DNA of 64,000 nt from assembly GCA_963693365.1 (NCBI GenBank), contig CAVNZM010000005.1, forward strand, positions 6,138,001 through 6,202,000. Direction: 5' to 3'. The position numbers were made by a program, and so were the translations under genes. This DNA is from Amoebidium appalachense. Lineage: Eukaryota > Ichthyosporea. Positions 1 through 24,808 of this stretch are shown here, one piece after another. A model generated the notes under the pieces. The model saw only the letters and a list, made by a program, of their open reading frames with translations. It was not told the DNA's origin and searched no databases. The first letter of the stretch is position 1. Each line of letters starts with the position of its first letter.

Positions 1-77
<77 letters not shown>

Positions 78-134
78 CCTCCCTCCCTCCCTCCCTCCCT
101 TCCCCTCCCTCCCTCCCTCCCTCTCTCTCTCTCT
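1..134. repeat. (CT)n then (CCCT)n microsatellite
   Basis: The window opens in a (CT) dinucleotide run to about base 72 and continues as CCCT/CCT units to about 134. A C homopolymer follows near 145-171. It is pure low-complexity DNA with no coding content. Confidence 0.97.
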
Positions 135-510
135 CCCCCCCTCTTCCCCCCCCCCCCCCCCCCCCCCCCCACTCCCTCACTTCCCTGCTCTTCCACCGCC
201 ACCACCTCTGTCTCCCTCCTAATCCACCCACGATCACCATTTTACGCTCAAATCCAGCACACATATTTCCAAGCAACAAACAACACACACCACCCTCTAA
301 TGAGTGATGTGTTTACACAGAGGAGTTTGGGCTCAAGGAGGGTGGTGGCTCACATCCGTGGTTGAAGACTTACCGCTGTCTCAGTGCTATGGATGGTATA
401 AGTCCTACCCAACTCCCCCCCCCCCCCCCCTCCCCCCTCCCCGTTCCCTCCCCCTCCCCCCCTCCCCCCCCCCCCCCCCCCCCCTCCCCCTCCTCCTCCC
501 CTTCCTTGAA

Positions 511-656
511 ATGGGTCGAAACGCGGGTACTGTGGATGACGTGGGCCCTCCCTGAGGATGAGCTCTGCTTGATATGCATACTCTTTATGTATGGCTTGCA
601 CTCTGCATCGTGTTATCCGTTGTTCATGTGTACCTCATACTTAATGACGCATTCAA
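511..656 (+). repeat. Partial copy of the poly-C-bounded dispersed repeat
   Basis: Matches the inner part of the full-length repeat at 47294-47988 in the same orientation, from the 'gggtcgaaac' segment to the terminal 'gacgcattcaa'. It runs straight into a C-rich tract at its 3' end and is preceded by a C-rich tract. It differs from the full copy at scattered positions, so it is an older copy. Confidence 0.85.
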
Positions 657-1245
657 CCCCCCCCTCCCCCCCCCCCTTCCCCCGGGGCCCTCCACCCTCC
701 CCCTCTCCAAACATCCCCCCTCCTCCCCTGTTGCATACTACGCATTGCTCATGTCGTAGACTTACATAAGATGTTTGCTGGGCATACAATTGTGTGTGCT
801 TTGTTTGCCTTGCACCGTGTTTCTCAGCGTATAGCCGCTGCGCACTCTGACCCACCCAAAAGCCCCCCTCCCCCCCTCCCCCCCTCTTCCCTCTTCTAAT
901 CCCCCCCCCCCCCCCCCCCCCCCCCCCCCTTCGAAAAAAAAAAAATCCTCAACCCCTCTCCGGCCCCACACTTGTCCGTGCTCTTCTTGAATTGCAAGTT
1001 CCGTGTCTGTCGGGCTTTTGTTCCCTGTATGCATCGACATAATCCATCGTGGGTTGTCCTCCGTACTGTGTACAACATTATCATCGATCCCCCCCCCCCC
1101 CCCCCCCTCCCTTCCCTCCCCCTCCTCCCCCCCTTCCACCCCTTCTTCCACCCCCCAGCTTCTACTTTTCCTCCCCACGCTTCCTGCCTTAACGACTGCC
1201 AACACGGCCAGCATCACACACTTCCCCTTCCTTCTTTCTATTCAG

Positions 1246-1255
1246 ACAAACCCAG
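1246..1255 (+). CDS. Candidate 10-nt microexon of the OCRL/INPP5B homologue
   Basis: The ten bases acaaacccag are flanked by a strong acceptor (pyrimidine-rich run ending ttcag, 1241-1245) and a strong donor (gtgagc, 1256-1261). Spliced to the exon at 1953 it keeps the reading frame and reads Thr-Asn-Pro-Gly ahead of Leu-Asn-Thr-Gly. No homology is possible at this length, so it rests only on splice-site quality and phase. Confidence 0.35.
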
Positions 1256-1952
1256 GTGAGCTTCGACTTTTTTTGCATGGGCATTTATTTCCACACCCAT
1301 CACCAATACCTCCCCCCCTCCCCCCTTCCCCCCCCCCACGTCTCCTCCCCCTCCCCCCCTCCCCCGGGGGCCTTCTATCTCCCCCCCCCCCCCCCCCCCC
1401 CCCCCTCTCCCCTCCCCTCCCGACTCGGTGTTGCGACTTTCTTTTCTCTTTCTTCTTTCAATGCATGCTGTGATCTACATGTTTACATGTATGCCGCCCT
1501 ACCCCTCCCATATTTCTATCTATTTCTGTTTCGCACCCATACATTCTTTACCTTCCCCTATCAATTTTTCTACGTCACGTCTCGCTGCACATGGGGCCAC
1601 ATGTCACAGCACCAACGTTACCCCCCCCCCCCCCCCCCTCCCCCCTCTCCCCCTCCCCCCCCCTCTAAGGGTGACAGCTCTGCTTCTTCTAATCCCCTGG
1701 TTCTCCTTTCTATTCTTAGGCTTTCGTTTCCTCTCTTCCCCCCTCCCCCCCCCCCCCCCCCTCCCCCTTCCGCCGATGTGTATACTTTTGTTGTGTTCCC
1801 CTTGCTTTCTGCAGAATCGGCATTGTGTTATCCATAGTGAATGTACTTGGTAGACCACATTCTAACCTTCTCCCCTTCCCCCCCCCCCCCCCCCCCCCCC
1901 CCCCCAACCCATCTCTTCCACTTTGCCTGCGCCTTCTCTCTGTCTGGTGCAG

Positions 1953-17176
<15,224 letters not shown>

Positions 17177-17682
17177 TGGTGGATATCATGGTCATGAGCA
17201 TTAGCAATAGTTTTAGCCAACCAATCGCAATGATTGGTTAAGTTTAGCTTAGCCTACTTAATATGCCAAAAAAAAGAATATACTTACCAGAATGTCATTT
17301 GCATTGTCCGCTTGCAAACAAAGTTTTGAAGACATAATCAGAAGACACTATATTGCAATTGTAATACATGTATATTGGCTTGATCATTTTATGAGAAGAA
17401 ACCGCGATACCGATAGTATGACTGATTTCCTAAAGCGGAAAGCTAGTGTCTCTGGCGGGTCATAGGAAACAACTGCATGACTCGGATTAACGGTCCGTTA
17501 ACTTAAAGCCACTAACACGGTTTAGCCAATAGTATAGGGCTTTTGTGAATAACGGTTTAAATGATTATTGAAAAGTACATACTATAATGATTGGAATACA
17601 GCTATGACAATGAAAGTGTATGTGTGCGCGGCGTGTGCATGCAGGTGCGCGTGCCACGCGTGCAGTGCGTGCGAGCTTCACC

Positions 17683-17727
<45 letters not shown>

Positions 17728-17971
17728 TTTGTGTGTGTGTGTGTGCGTTTGTGTGCGTGTGTGTGTGTGTGCGTGTGTGTGTGTGTGTTGTGTGTGTGTG
17801 TGCACGTGTGTGTGTGTGTGCGTACGCGCCGGAGCGTGTGTGTGTGTGTGTGACGTCTGTGCGTGTGCGTGGGTGTGGGTGTGGGTGTTTGTGTGCGAAT
17901 CATGTGTGTATCTGTGTGTGTGGGCATGTGCGCATGTAATGTGTTTGTGTATGTGTGTGTGTGTGTGTGCT

Positions 17972-18008
<37 letters not shown>

Positions 18009-19544
18009 TGTAAGCGGGTGGGCTGACTGTGTGTGTGTCTGACACGTGCACAACATGTGCCACAGTGTGCTATACTAGTGTGTGGACATGTGTGTTTGTG
18101 CGTGTGTAACATGGTGTGTGTGCGTGTGTGTGAATTAGTGTGTGCGTGTGTGTGTGTGCATGTGTGTGTCTGTGTGTGTGTGTGTATGTGTACATGTGTG
18201 TGTGTGCCAGTATAATAATATGCAGTCACGTGCCACACGTTGAAGTTCTAAGTGTGCTTTGGCACGTGGGCGAGACTGTGTGTTTGTCTGAGCAGTGCGG
18301 CACAGTGGGTGTGCGTAACGTTTGTGTGGTAGAATTTGTCACGGCGAGTGCACGTGTGTGTTCGTGTGTGTGTGTGTACAAATGTGTGTGTATGTGGTGG
18401 TGGTGGTGGGGGGGGGGGGGGGGGGGAGAGGGGGGAAGGGTTCAGTTGGAGCCCACCGTGATGATGGCCCATGATTGATGATAATGAGGTCATCAGTCGA
18501 TCATCACCTGATCATCACACATTATGAGATTGAGCACTCACTTTGACTGAGTTCATATGCAGGCGAGCCACGACATATGCAAGACATGTTCAATTTGATG
18601 CGAAAGTAGCACGCCATCCGAAGCTCCTATTTTACCACTGACTGTAGCTATTGTAGCAGCTACATACTATAGTTAGGCGGCGAAGTTCGTCCGGAACTTG
18701 CGGACTCGTCACATGCATGATTTTTTCACAGATATTGCAGATGACATTGTATGCCATGATGTGTGTTGACCCTGCCCGTAGCGTACTGTCCGTCTGTGTT
18801 GTTGCCTATGCAAGTTTATGAAAAATGGCAGCCTCACCGGCTCTGCACACAGTGAGCAGTGTGCATTCGACTATTCCCGATGCAACGTTGGAGGGCTGCA
18901 GAGTCCCAACTGCTCGAAACCGTTATACGCACCCTCTGACTGGTGGGGGCCTGACCGACAGCTGCAATGCTTACAGCAGCTCAATCAATTAAGTGAACTA
19001 CTGTGTGTATGTATGGTACGTACAGTATCAATCGCATGCGCATACCAGTAGTAGATAGGTACTAGAGTCCGGCATATGCATCACGTTCAGTGAATGTGAC
19101 TACATAATACTTCATATGTATGTAGTCTATAGCTATAGATGGCGGAGAAATCCAGCGCTTGAAATCATCTCAGTGACTGCGTGTCAATAAAGGTCAACCC
19201 GGGGTGATCCGTGTACGTGTGTATACACCCAGGGCACGCGCTAGCCAAGTGTACTGTAGAGAACATGCACAACAAACTATTATTCGTAAGTGACCGTCAG
19301 TCAATTTTTGTGGAATGGCCGTTGGATGCGTGGGACCTGGACCTATATATACTGCCAACAATCGATTCTATTGGTTGACAGCACAGTTTCGCAATCCTAT
19401 TTGCTGAAAATATCCAATCACAGAACTAGCAAAGACTGCAAAGTTCAAAACCGCGGGCTCCGATTGGATGGCTGCTCAAGATCCGTGAGCCAAAAATTCT
19501 CGCTGGAATGCAAATATGCATTCTGTTTTTTTAAAATAACCCTA
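17177..19544. other. Intergenic: TG microsatellite plus unique sequence
   Basis: 17177-17600 is unremarkable unique sequence. 17610-18400 is degenerate TG repeat with CG interruptions, ending in a short G run near 18408-18430. 18430-19544 is balanced-composition sequence in which I find no exon, RNA gene or element ends. No clear AATAAA is seen just after the phosphatase stop codon. Confidence 0.7.
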
Positions 19545-20050
19545 CAGTAAACCGCTCGAATTTGGGACACTTTTCGCGTCATCGCTGATCGAGCGCTTAT
19601 AAGTAGCTATTTTTAGCTTTTTTCTAGAACATTCGAGCATCCCCAGCAAGCCCTGGCACATGGCTACCCCAGTATATAAGTGCTGAGGTTCATAAAACAC
19701 GTTTCCGACGACTTAGACACGTGAATGTAGCCTAGGGTATCATCTTGCAAATTTCATTCTGAATTCAAAATGCATTTTTATTTGGGACACGTGTTGCATA
19801 GACGTATATGCACACGAACAAGCTGACGCACACGCACCAGGGTGTGGTCTCGCTGTTCCTTTCACGCCCACCCCTGGGGCCTTCTCTAGCTTTCAAACCA
19901 GTCTGTACACTTAACGAGGCTTCAAGGGTGCCTGTTTTGCAAAATAAACTAAACACATCATACAACCTATTGCCTGTGACTAAAGACGTCGTTCTGTACT
20001 ATAAGTGCAACCTACACACGCATGCTCGTTCCTGTACTGTTAGCACACCT

Positions 20051-21003
20051 CTACATCTGTCCGGGGTATGGATACTGATAAAACGGGTACTGTTGGTATT
20101 GCATCCCAGGTTGGTATGGGTTGAATGGGACCTGTTGGTAGGGGAAGTAGTAGCCAGGCCAGTATGGTTGCCCGTACTCGTTTCTTGGTGGTTCGTTTTC
20201 TTTGTCGCTTTCATTTTCCATCCACTCATCACCGTGCACCTTCCTCCGTTCGTTTTCGCTCTCACTCTCACTCTCCCTTTCTCCGTCTTCGTTGCTTTCT
20301 GATTCTGGTGCATCAGTGTCTGACCCCCAGAATGCTCTCTTTGCCTTCCTCTTTTTCTTCTTGGGCTTCCTTGGTTGTGTCGGTTTGGATCTCCCTTTTC
20401 GTCCGCCCTCCTGTGCCTTCCTTTCCTCCTCTTCCTGTGCCCTCAGCTCTTTTTCTTTTTTCTTTTCCTCCCTCTCTTTTTTCCTTGCCTCTTTCACGGC
20501 TGCCTCCTCTGCTTTTCTCTTTTCTCTCTCTCTTGCTTTCTCCTCTTGCGCTCTCTTTTTCTCCTCCTGTTCTTGTAGTCTCTCCGCCTTCCTTCGTTCC
20601 CTCTCCTCTGCTCGCTGTTTCTTTCCATCTTCCTTCTGCTGCTTGCGTTTCTCTCTCTCCTCAAGTTCCTTGAGAAAGGTTTCGCGTGTCCACAGAATCG
20701 CACGCTGCTGTCCATTTCCGCCTGTTTCGTAGGTGGGCAACATGTCATCTCCGCTCTCCGCCTCCTGTGTATTTTCGTTTTCGTTTTCGGGGGGGTTTTC
20801 GTTTTCGTTTTCGGGGGGATTTTCGTTTCCGTTTTCGTATTCATTTTCCGGTTCAGGCACCTCCCTGCTTTCCTCTGAGTTGTCCCTCTCTTGAGATTCC
20901 ATCTTCAGTCCACCTGAGTTCTTTCGAAGTGATTTCAGGCGGGGGGAGGTTTGCAGTAGCCGCACGATGCTTGAGGGGCAGTGATGCTTGAACTCTCTCC
21001 TCA
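20051..21003 (-). pseudogene. C-terminal charged region of the pogo-type transposase, in a shifted frame
   Basis: The frame overlapping the end of the catalytic ORF opens with PSSIVRLLQTSPRLKSL, a typical pogo-family linker. It continues with repeated NENENPPE units, about 130 residues of K/E/R-rich predicted coiled coil, an acidic Ser/Glu segment and a Tyr/Pro/Gln-rich tail to the stop at 20051. The composition looks selected rather than random, so I read it as the transposase C-terminus separated by a one-base shift between about 20985 and 21015. Alternatives are a short unrecognised intron, programmed frameshifting or a sequencing indel. A possible poly(A) signal (AATAAA on the minus strand) lies at 19777-19782. 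Confidence 0.7.
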
Positions 21004-22220
21004 TCCACAACCACCTCTCCGTTCTCCTGTCTGAAGCCAGTTTTGGCGAACGCACTCACTATCGATTGTTTGGTGAGTTTACCGTTGAACGCACGCGAGT
21101 ACAGCCCGATGAAATGTGCATAGGTGAACTTCCTGAGGGTTGGGTTTGCCGCGACAAACTCGCAGTAGAGGTTCCTGTATTCCTTCTTCACACTCGGAAC
21201 GTTGCAGTTGTCCATTGCTTGGGTGGTTGGTGTTGTGCTTCCCGGTAGTCCGACCACGGAAACTTGGTTGTTTTTGAGGTGCCTGAGGGCGAAAGATGAC
21301 GCGCGCGAGTGATGTCTGTCGACCAGTACCATGTGGGGGCCTGGGTCGGGTTGGTTCTTCAGAATTTTAACCAGAGCAATAGCAATTTGGTCGAAAATCT
21401 TGGTGTTGTTGAGGCCGTTTGGAACTGCGGTAAAGTACACGTTATCAATGGTACAGGCTTCGATTGTCGCTTTCTTGACTCGCGCGCCTTTGAGAATCAC
21501 GATGACACCGAGAAGTTCACCTGCAACATTGCCAATTGGAATGATGGTGACGTTTTCTTTGCCGTTTCCGATGATGCGACGTCGGACTGCCCTGCTGCCC
21601 TTTTTAGCACCGGCTAGTCTGGGAACGTAGTGGATTCTCTGTGGGGTTTCGTCCAGGTTGAGGACTTGGTGGGGAAGGAATCGACCGCCAAAAAAGGTTA
21701 CCATCACTTTGCGGATGATGTCAAAGTAGTGACGAATGATGCTTGGTGTTGTTGCTGCATCGTGCCGGTCATCAGCTGGCAAAGGCACCCTCAAAGTGAA
21801 GTCTGGGTGTCGTTTTTTGAAAGCATTCCAGAACCCATCAGATGGTCTGTCGTTCTTAAAGGGTACCCCGTGTTCCTTTGCAGTTTCTACTAGTTTCTGT
21901 TTGATTTCACGAACAGATGCGGAGAGATTCGCATCCTGCCTCTCAAAGATCCACTCTATCACACCTCTCTCTTGTTCATAAGTGAGTGCTGAGGGCCTTC
22001 CGGCCCCGTGCCTACTAACTTTGCCCTTAAGGTGATTCTCAATGGTGGTGCGTGCTACCCCAAAAACTTCAACTGCTTCCCTGTAAGAATAAATATTATG
22101 CTTCACGTGCTCTGCAGCTAAATTACATCGCTCTTCATGTGTCTGATTTTTGTGTTCTAGAAACGCTGCCTCTATCTCCTCTGCTGTGGGCTTGCGCCTT
22201 TTCTGCCCTTGTGCACTCAT
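20853..22220 (-). CDS. pogo/Tigger-type transposase (DDD), N-terminal and catalytic portion
   Basis: Starting at ATG 22220 (the frame stays open further upstream, but this Met gives the usual short basic N-terminus), the frame is 455 codons. Residues ~1-70 form a pipsqueak-type helix-turn-helix and ~70-145 a CENP-B-type second DNA-binding unit (GRPSALTYEQE). Residues ~180-350 form the DDE_1 catalytic core with Asp190 (LNLDETP), Asp301 (VLVDRHH) and Asp337 (QAMDN), spacing DD35D, so the acidic triad is intact. Residues next to the second Asp (RHHSR) differ from the common NAPxH form. After about residue 405 the frame loses sense, and the likely continuation is in the adjacent frame at about 21003-20051. 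It is the self-mobilising enzyme of the element at 19545-25405. The nested P element begins only 267 bp upstream of the start and probably displaces its promoter. Confidence 0.9.
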   Translation of the reverse strand: MSAQGQKRRKPTAEEIEAAFLEHKNQTHEERCNLAAEHVKHNIYSYREAVEVFGVARTTIENHLKGKVSRHGAGRPSALTYEQERGVIEWIFERQDANLSASVREIKQKLVETAKEHGVPFKNDRPSDGFWNAFKKRHPDFTLRVPLPADDRHDAATTPSIIRHYFDIIRKVMVTFFGGRFLPHQVLNLDETPQRIHYVPRLAGAKKGSRAVRRRIIGNGKENVTIIPIGNVAGELLGVIVILKGARVKKATIEACTIDNVYFTAVPNGLNNTKIFDQIAIALVKILKNQPDPGPHMVLVDRHHSRASSFALRHLKNNQVSVVGLPGSTTPTTQAMDNCNVPSVKKEYRNLYCEFVAANPTLRKFTYAHFIGLYSRAFNGKLTKQSIVSAFAKTGFRQENGEVVVDEERVQASLPLKHRAATANLPPPEITSKELRWTEDGISREGQLRGKQGGA

Positions 22221-22559
22221 GTTGGGAACCCCATTCTGTCTGTGGGGCAAGGGTGTGTGATAAATGGGCAGTAAAAGTACAAAGCATATGAACGATGTCA
22301 GGCTACGTGAGAGGAAATCCTTAGAGTGAGGATGAGGAGTTCCTATGTTTTCGAAAGAGGATGTGCTTTGCTCTGCTGTGGTGGTTGGTGGAAAACGGCC
22401 CTTTATTTTCAAACTTGGCTGCCGGGTTGGGCAGCCAACCAGACACGCTGGCATGCAAAAAGGGCGGGAAAAACGTAATAATGGACCAAGGCCTCCTAAA
22501 TAGCACACCGGGCCGAGGCACGAGGTCGTCACATATAAGAAGTGACGTCATCAAGAGTA

Positions 22560-23060
22560 GGGTTAGCTTCCAGCCGAATCCAGCGAAATGATTGGCCAAC
22601 TGAGGAACGCGCGAAACCCAGTAAAGGCGATTTCGATTGGATAGAAGATTTTTGACTGCCATTTAGTGATTGGACAATACAGCAAATGGCGGGCTTTTGG
22701 TGTTCTTTGTATACTCGGAAATTGTGGGGTACCAACATTAAGGATAAGGCAAAACCAACAATATTAGTATCTAGTCTGTTTTAATAGCTTTATGAAATAA
22801 CAAATACGTCAAAGCGCTCATTTATTTAACATTTAAATGGTTTATGCCGTTTTTTTGGCGCTTAAAATATAATTTTAGGGAGTTATTTTAAGGGGCTAGG
22901 ACTTTAAGTTGACGTAAGTACAATTACTTCATCAATCCCCATCGATCTCTCGTTGTGATCTAGGGGGCTGTGTGCCGGCCGCTTGTGTTGCTGCTACACG
23001 TGGAAAAGTAACTATTTCTTTGCCACCACTTTACGTGAAGTGTGCCTGCATTATATATAA
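22560..23060 (+). promoter_or_regulatory. Putative promoter of the THAP gene (CCAAT boxes and TATA box)
   Basis: A TATATAA motif at 23054-23060 lies 47 bp before the THAP start codon at 23107. Upstream, 22590-22680 contains several ATTGG/CCAAT-type pentamers in both orientations. The arrangement resembles a compact transposon promoter next to the left terminal repeat. Confidence 0.5.
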
Positions 23061-23106
23061 AAAAGGCTGGGCAGTGCCACTTTGGCCACGCCCAGCCGCT
23101 ACGCAG

Positions 23107-24222
23107 ATGCCAAGATCTTGTGCTGTCTACGGCTGCACAACTAATTACAAAGGGCACGAGAGTGCATCTTGTTTTGCTTTTCCTAACAAAACTAAAGAGC
23201 CCGAGTGTTTTCACAAGTGGGTCAGTTTCTGCAAACGCCAAGACTTAACGGTAAAAAGTAACACAAGCTGTATAGGTATTTGTATCAAACATTTTAGGCC
23301 CGAACAACTTGACCTAGGTTTTGACTACAAAGATCCTAAAACAGATATATCTCGGTTTATTAAACATTCCCACCCGAGGTGCAAAGAGAATCAGATTCCT
23401 TGCATATTCAACACAGAACTGAATATAGTCATAGAGGAAAAGACACCCAGGAGAAACCCAGAGGATAGACGAGAAGAGCAAAACAAACGAGCAAAGCTCC
23501 AGGAAGAGGCTGAGAAGGCCCGGCTAGAACAACTTGACACCATACACTCGTTCAGCGAGTTGTGCGACAACTTCTTAGACCGTCTAAATAGCGTAGGCAC
23601 GCTGGGGCTCTGGCAAGTCACACAAACGAGCAGTGAAAGCATACAAGCGGTACTGCTGACAACAGTTACCCCGTCATTTCCCGGCGGGGTGCCCTTTCCC
23701 TTTGTGGGGGCAGTGGTAACTGTTGATCATAACCTTTCTGCAGTGCCTGTTGTGCACACACCGTCTGTGTTTGGGGCTACATCTTATTCGGTTTCGGTTG
23801 ACTCGCACACGTCACATTCTATATCTCGGTGGTCCAAGTTGTACCAGTTACTTCATTCGTGCAAGGAGAAGGCCAACTCAGCAAAGCCAAGCCCGTGCAC
23901 TCAACCTTTGTGCTTCGATAAGCACGTTGGTTATGCACTCTGGGCCACCTTTTTTTTTGGGAAACACGCTCTTGTTGGGGACGGTGATGGCAGCCAACAG
24001 AGCGCCAATGCTGGAGAAGGGCTGCAGCAGAACGTCCAGTTCCACGGCAGGCTTGGCCAGCAGGGCAGTCTCGTTGAACTTGACGGCCTGCTTGAGAGTG
24101 CTGATGCCCACGGCCTTGCCCGTGCCCCGGCGGAACGTGAAGAGGTTGATGAGCCGGATGCGCTGCTCAGACTCAAGCACCTGTTCAATATCACACCTTC
24201 CGTTAGCTTGGCATTATCCTGA
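23107..24222 (+). CDS. THAP zinc-finger protein of the P element (N-terminal transposase portion; 3' end doubtful)
   Basis: The start Met gives the canonical THAP opening MPRSCAVYGC. The C2CH zinc ligands are visible: CAVYGC (Cys-x4-Cys) and CIKHF (Cys-x2-His), with the invariant Trp in HKWVSF and Pro in FRPEQL, so residues ~1-90 form a complete THAP DNA-binding domain. Residues ~115-165 are highly charged with a heptad-like pattern, matching the dimerising coil that follows THAP in P transposases. Residues ~165-255 are unrecognised. After about 23,870 the frame runs antisense to the minus-strand P-transposase exon and is probably not coding, so the annotated stop at 24222 may be an artefact. 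No RNase-H-like catalytic core is found. It could act as a repressor or a captured THAP protein. Confidence 0.7.
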   Translation: MPRSCAVYGCTTNYKGHESASCFAFPNKTKEPECFHKWVSFCKRQDLTVKSNTSCIGICIKHFRPEQLDLGFDYKDPKTDISRFIKHSHPRCKENQIPCIFNTELNIVIEEKTPRRNPEDRREEQNKRAKLQEEAEKARLEQLDTIHSFSELCDNFLDRLNSVGTLGLWQVTQTSSESIQAVLLTTVTPSFPGGVPFPFVGAVVTVDHNLSAVPVVHTPSVFGATSYSVSVDSHTSHSISRWSKLYQLLHSCKEKANSAKPSPCTQPLCFDKHVGYALWATFFFGKHALVGDGDGSQQSANAGEGLQQNVQFHGRLGQQGSLVELDGLLESADAHGLARAPAEREEVDEPDALLRLKHLFNITPSVSLALS

Positions 24223-24808
24223 TTTACAACTGTGCAGATGAAGAGCACCGCACAGACCATAAATAGTTGCCAGCTGCAGCCGGCTGATTTGGGTGTGTGC
24301 AAGTTAATGCAATGCTTGTGTCGGTCAGGAGGGGATCTGGGAAATGGAGGTGGAAAAGGGAGGGGGGTGAAGGGGGGGGGGGGGGGGGATTACTTCTTTT
24401 GGCAATTGGTGTTTAAAGAAGGAAGGTGGGGGTAAGCCTTCTAGGATCCGAAAAAAAAAAGAAGGGGGGGGGGGGGGGGGGGAGTAGGGGAAAAGGGAGG
24501 GGGTGGGGGGGTGGATGGTGGTGGTGGTGGTGGTGTTGGTTGGGAACGAGGGGGAGGGGGGAGGGGGAGGGACTCTGAAAAATTGTCTCAGAAAAAAAGG
24601 AGTGGGGGGAGGAGGAAGGGGGGGGGGGGGGGGGGGGGGGAGAACAAGGGTGGAGGGAAGAGGCGACCTGGCGGGTGGAAATGTGGTAATTGCCTCCGTT
24701 CATTTCCCTGTAGTGTCCAAACCGACCCTCCAACTGGTCGGTCATAATCTTGCCCAGAAGAACGTAGACCCAGTTGAGGTCGTCCTTTAGATACTCCACA
24801 AGGGCTAT
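23878..24808 (-). pseudogene. P-element transposase C-terminal segment, opposite strand
   Basis: Two minus-strand exons can be joined in phase: 24808-24668 (acceptor tttgcag before it, donor gtcgcc) and 24180-23878 (acceptor aacag). The first encodes the conserved P-transposase block with LLGKIMTDQLEGRFGHYR and MNGGNYHIS; the second begins VLESEQRIR and continues about 100 residues to a stop. This block is normally downstream of THAP on the same strand. Here it faces the THAP gene, and the catalytic region between the two is absent, so I call it a rearranged remnant. The weak donor and G-rich intron fit decay. Whether 24830-25140 also contributes coding sequence on either strand is unclear. 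Confidence 0.65.

Larger units (their letters stand above)
135..1952. other. C-rich non-coding sequence upstream of the first recognised OCRL exon
   Basis: Alternating C homopolymers (for example 416-430, 900-930, 1088-1108, 1380-1405, 1620-1637, 1746-1762, 1880-1905) and short mixed sequence. Apart from the repeat copy at 511-656 and a candidate 10-nt exon at 1246-1255, I see no convincing exon. The N-terminal part of the phosphatase gene probably lies upstream of the window. A further diverged relative of the dispersed repeat may lie at about 740-855. Confidence 0.7.

Noticed and set aside
17565-18238. Cys/Val and His/Thr repeat proteins on both strands over TG/CA microsatellites (also 3682-4310, 8378-8812, 28488-29145, 32178-32772, 35536-36160)
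   Set aside because: Pure products of dinucleotide repeats that stay open in several frames at once. They are not genes.
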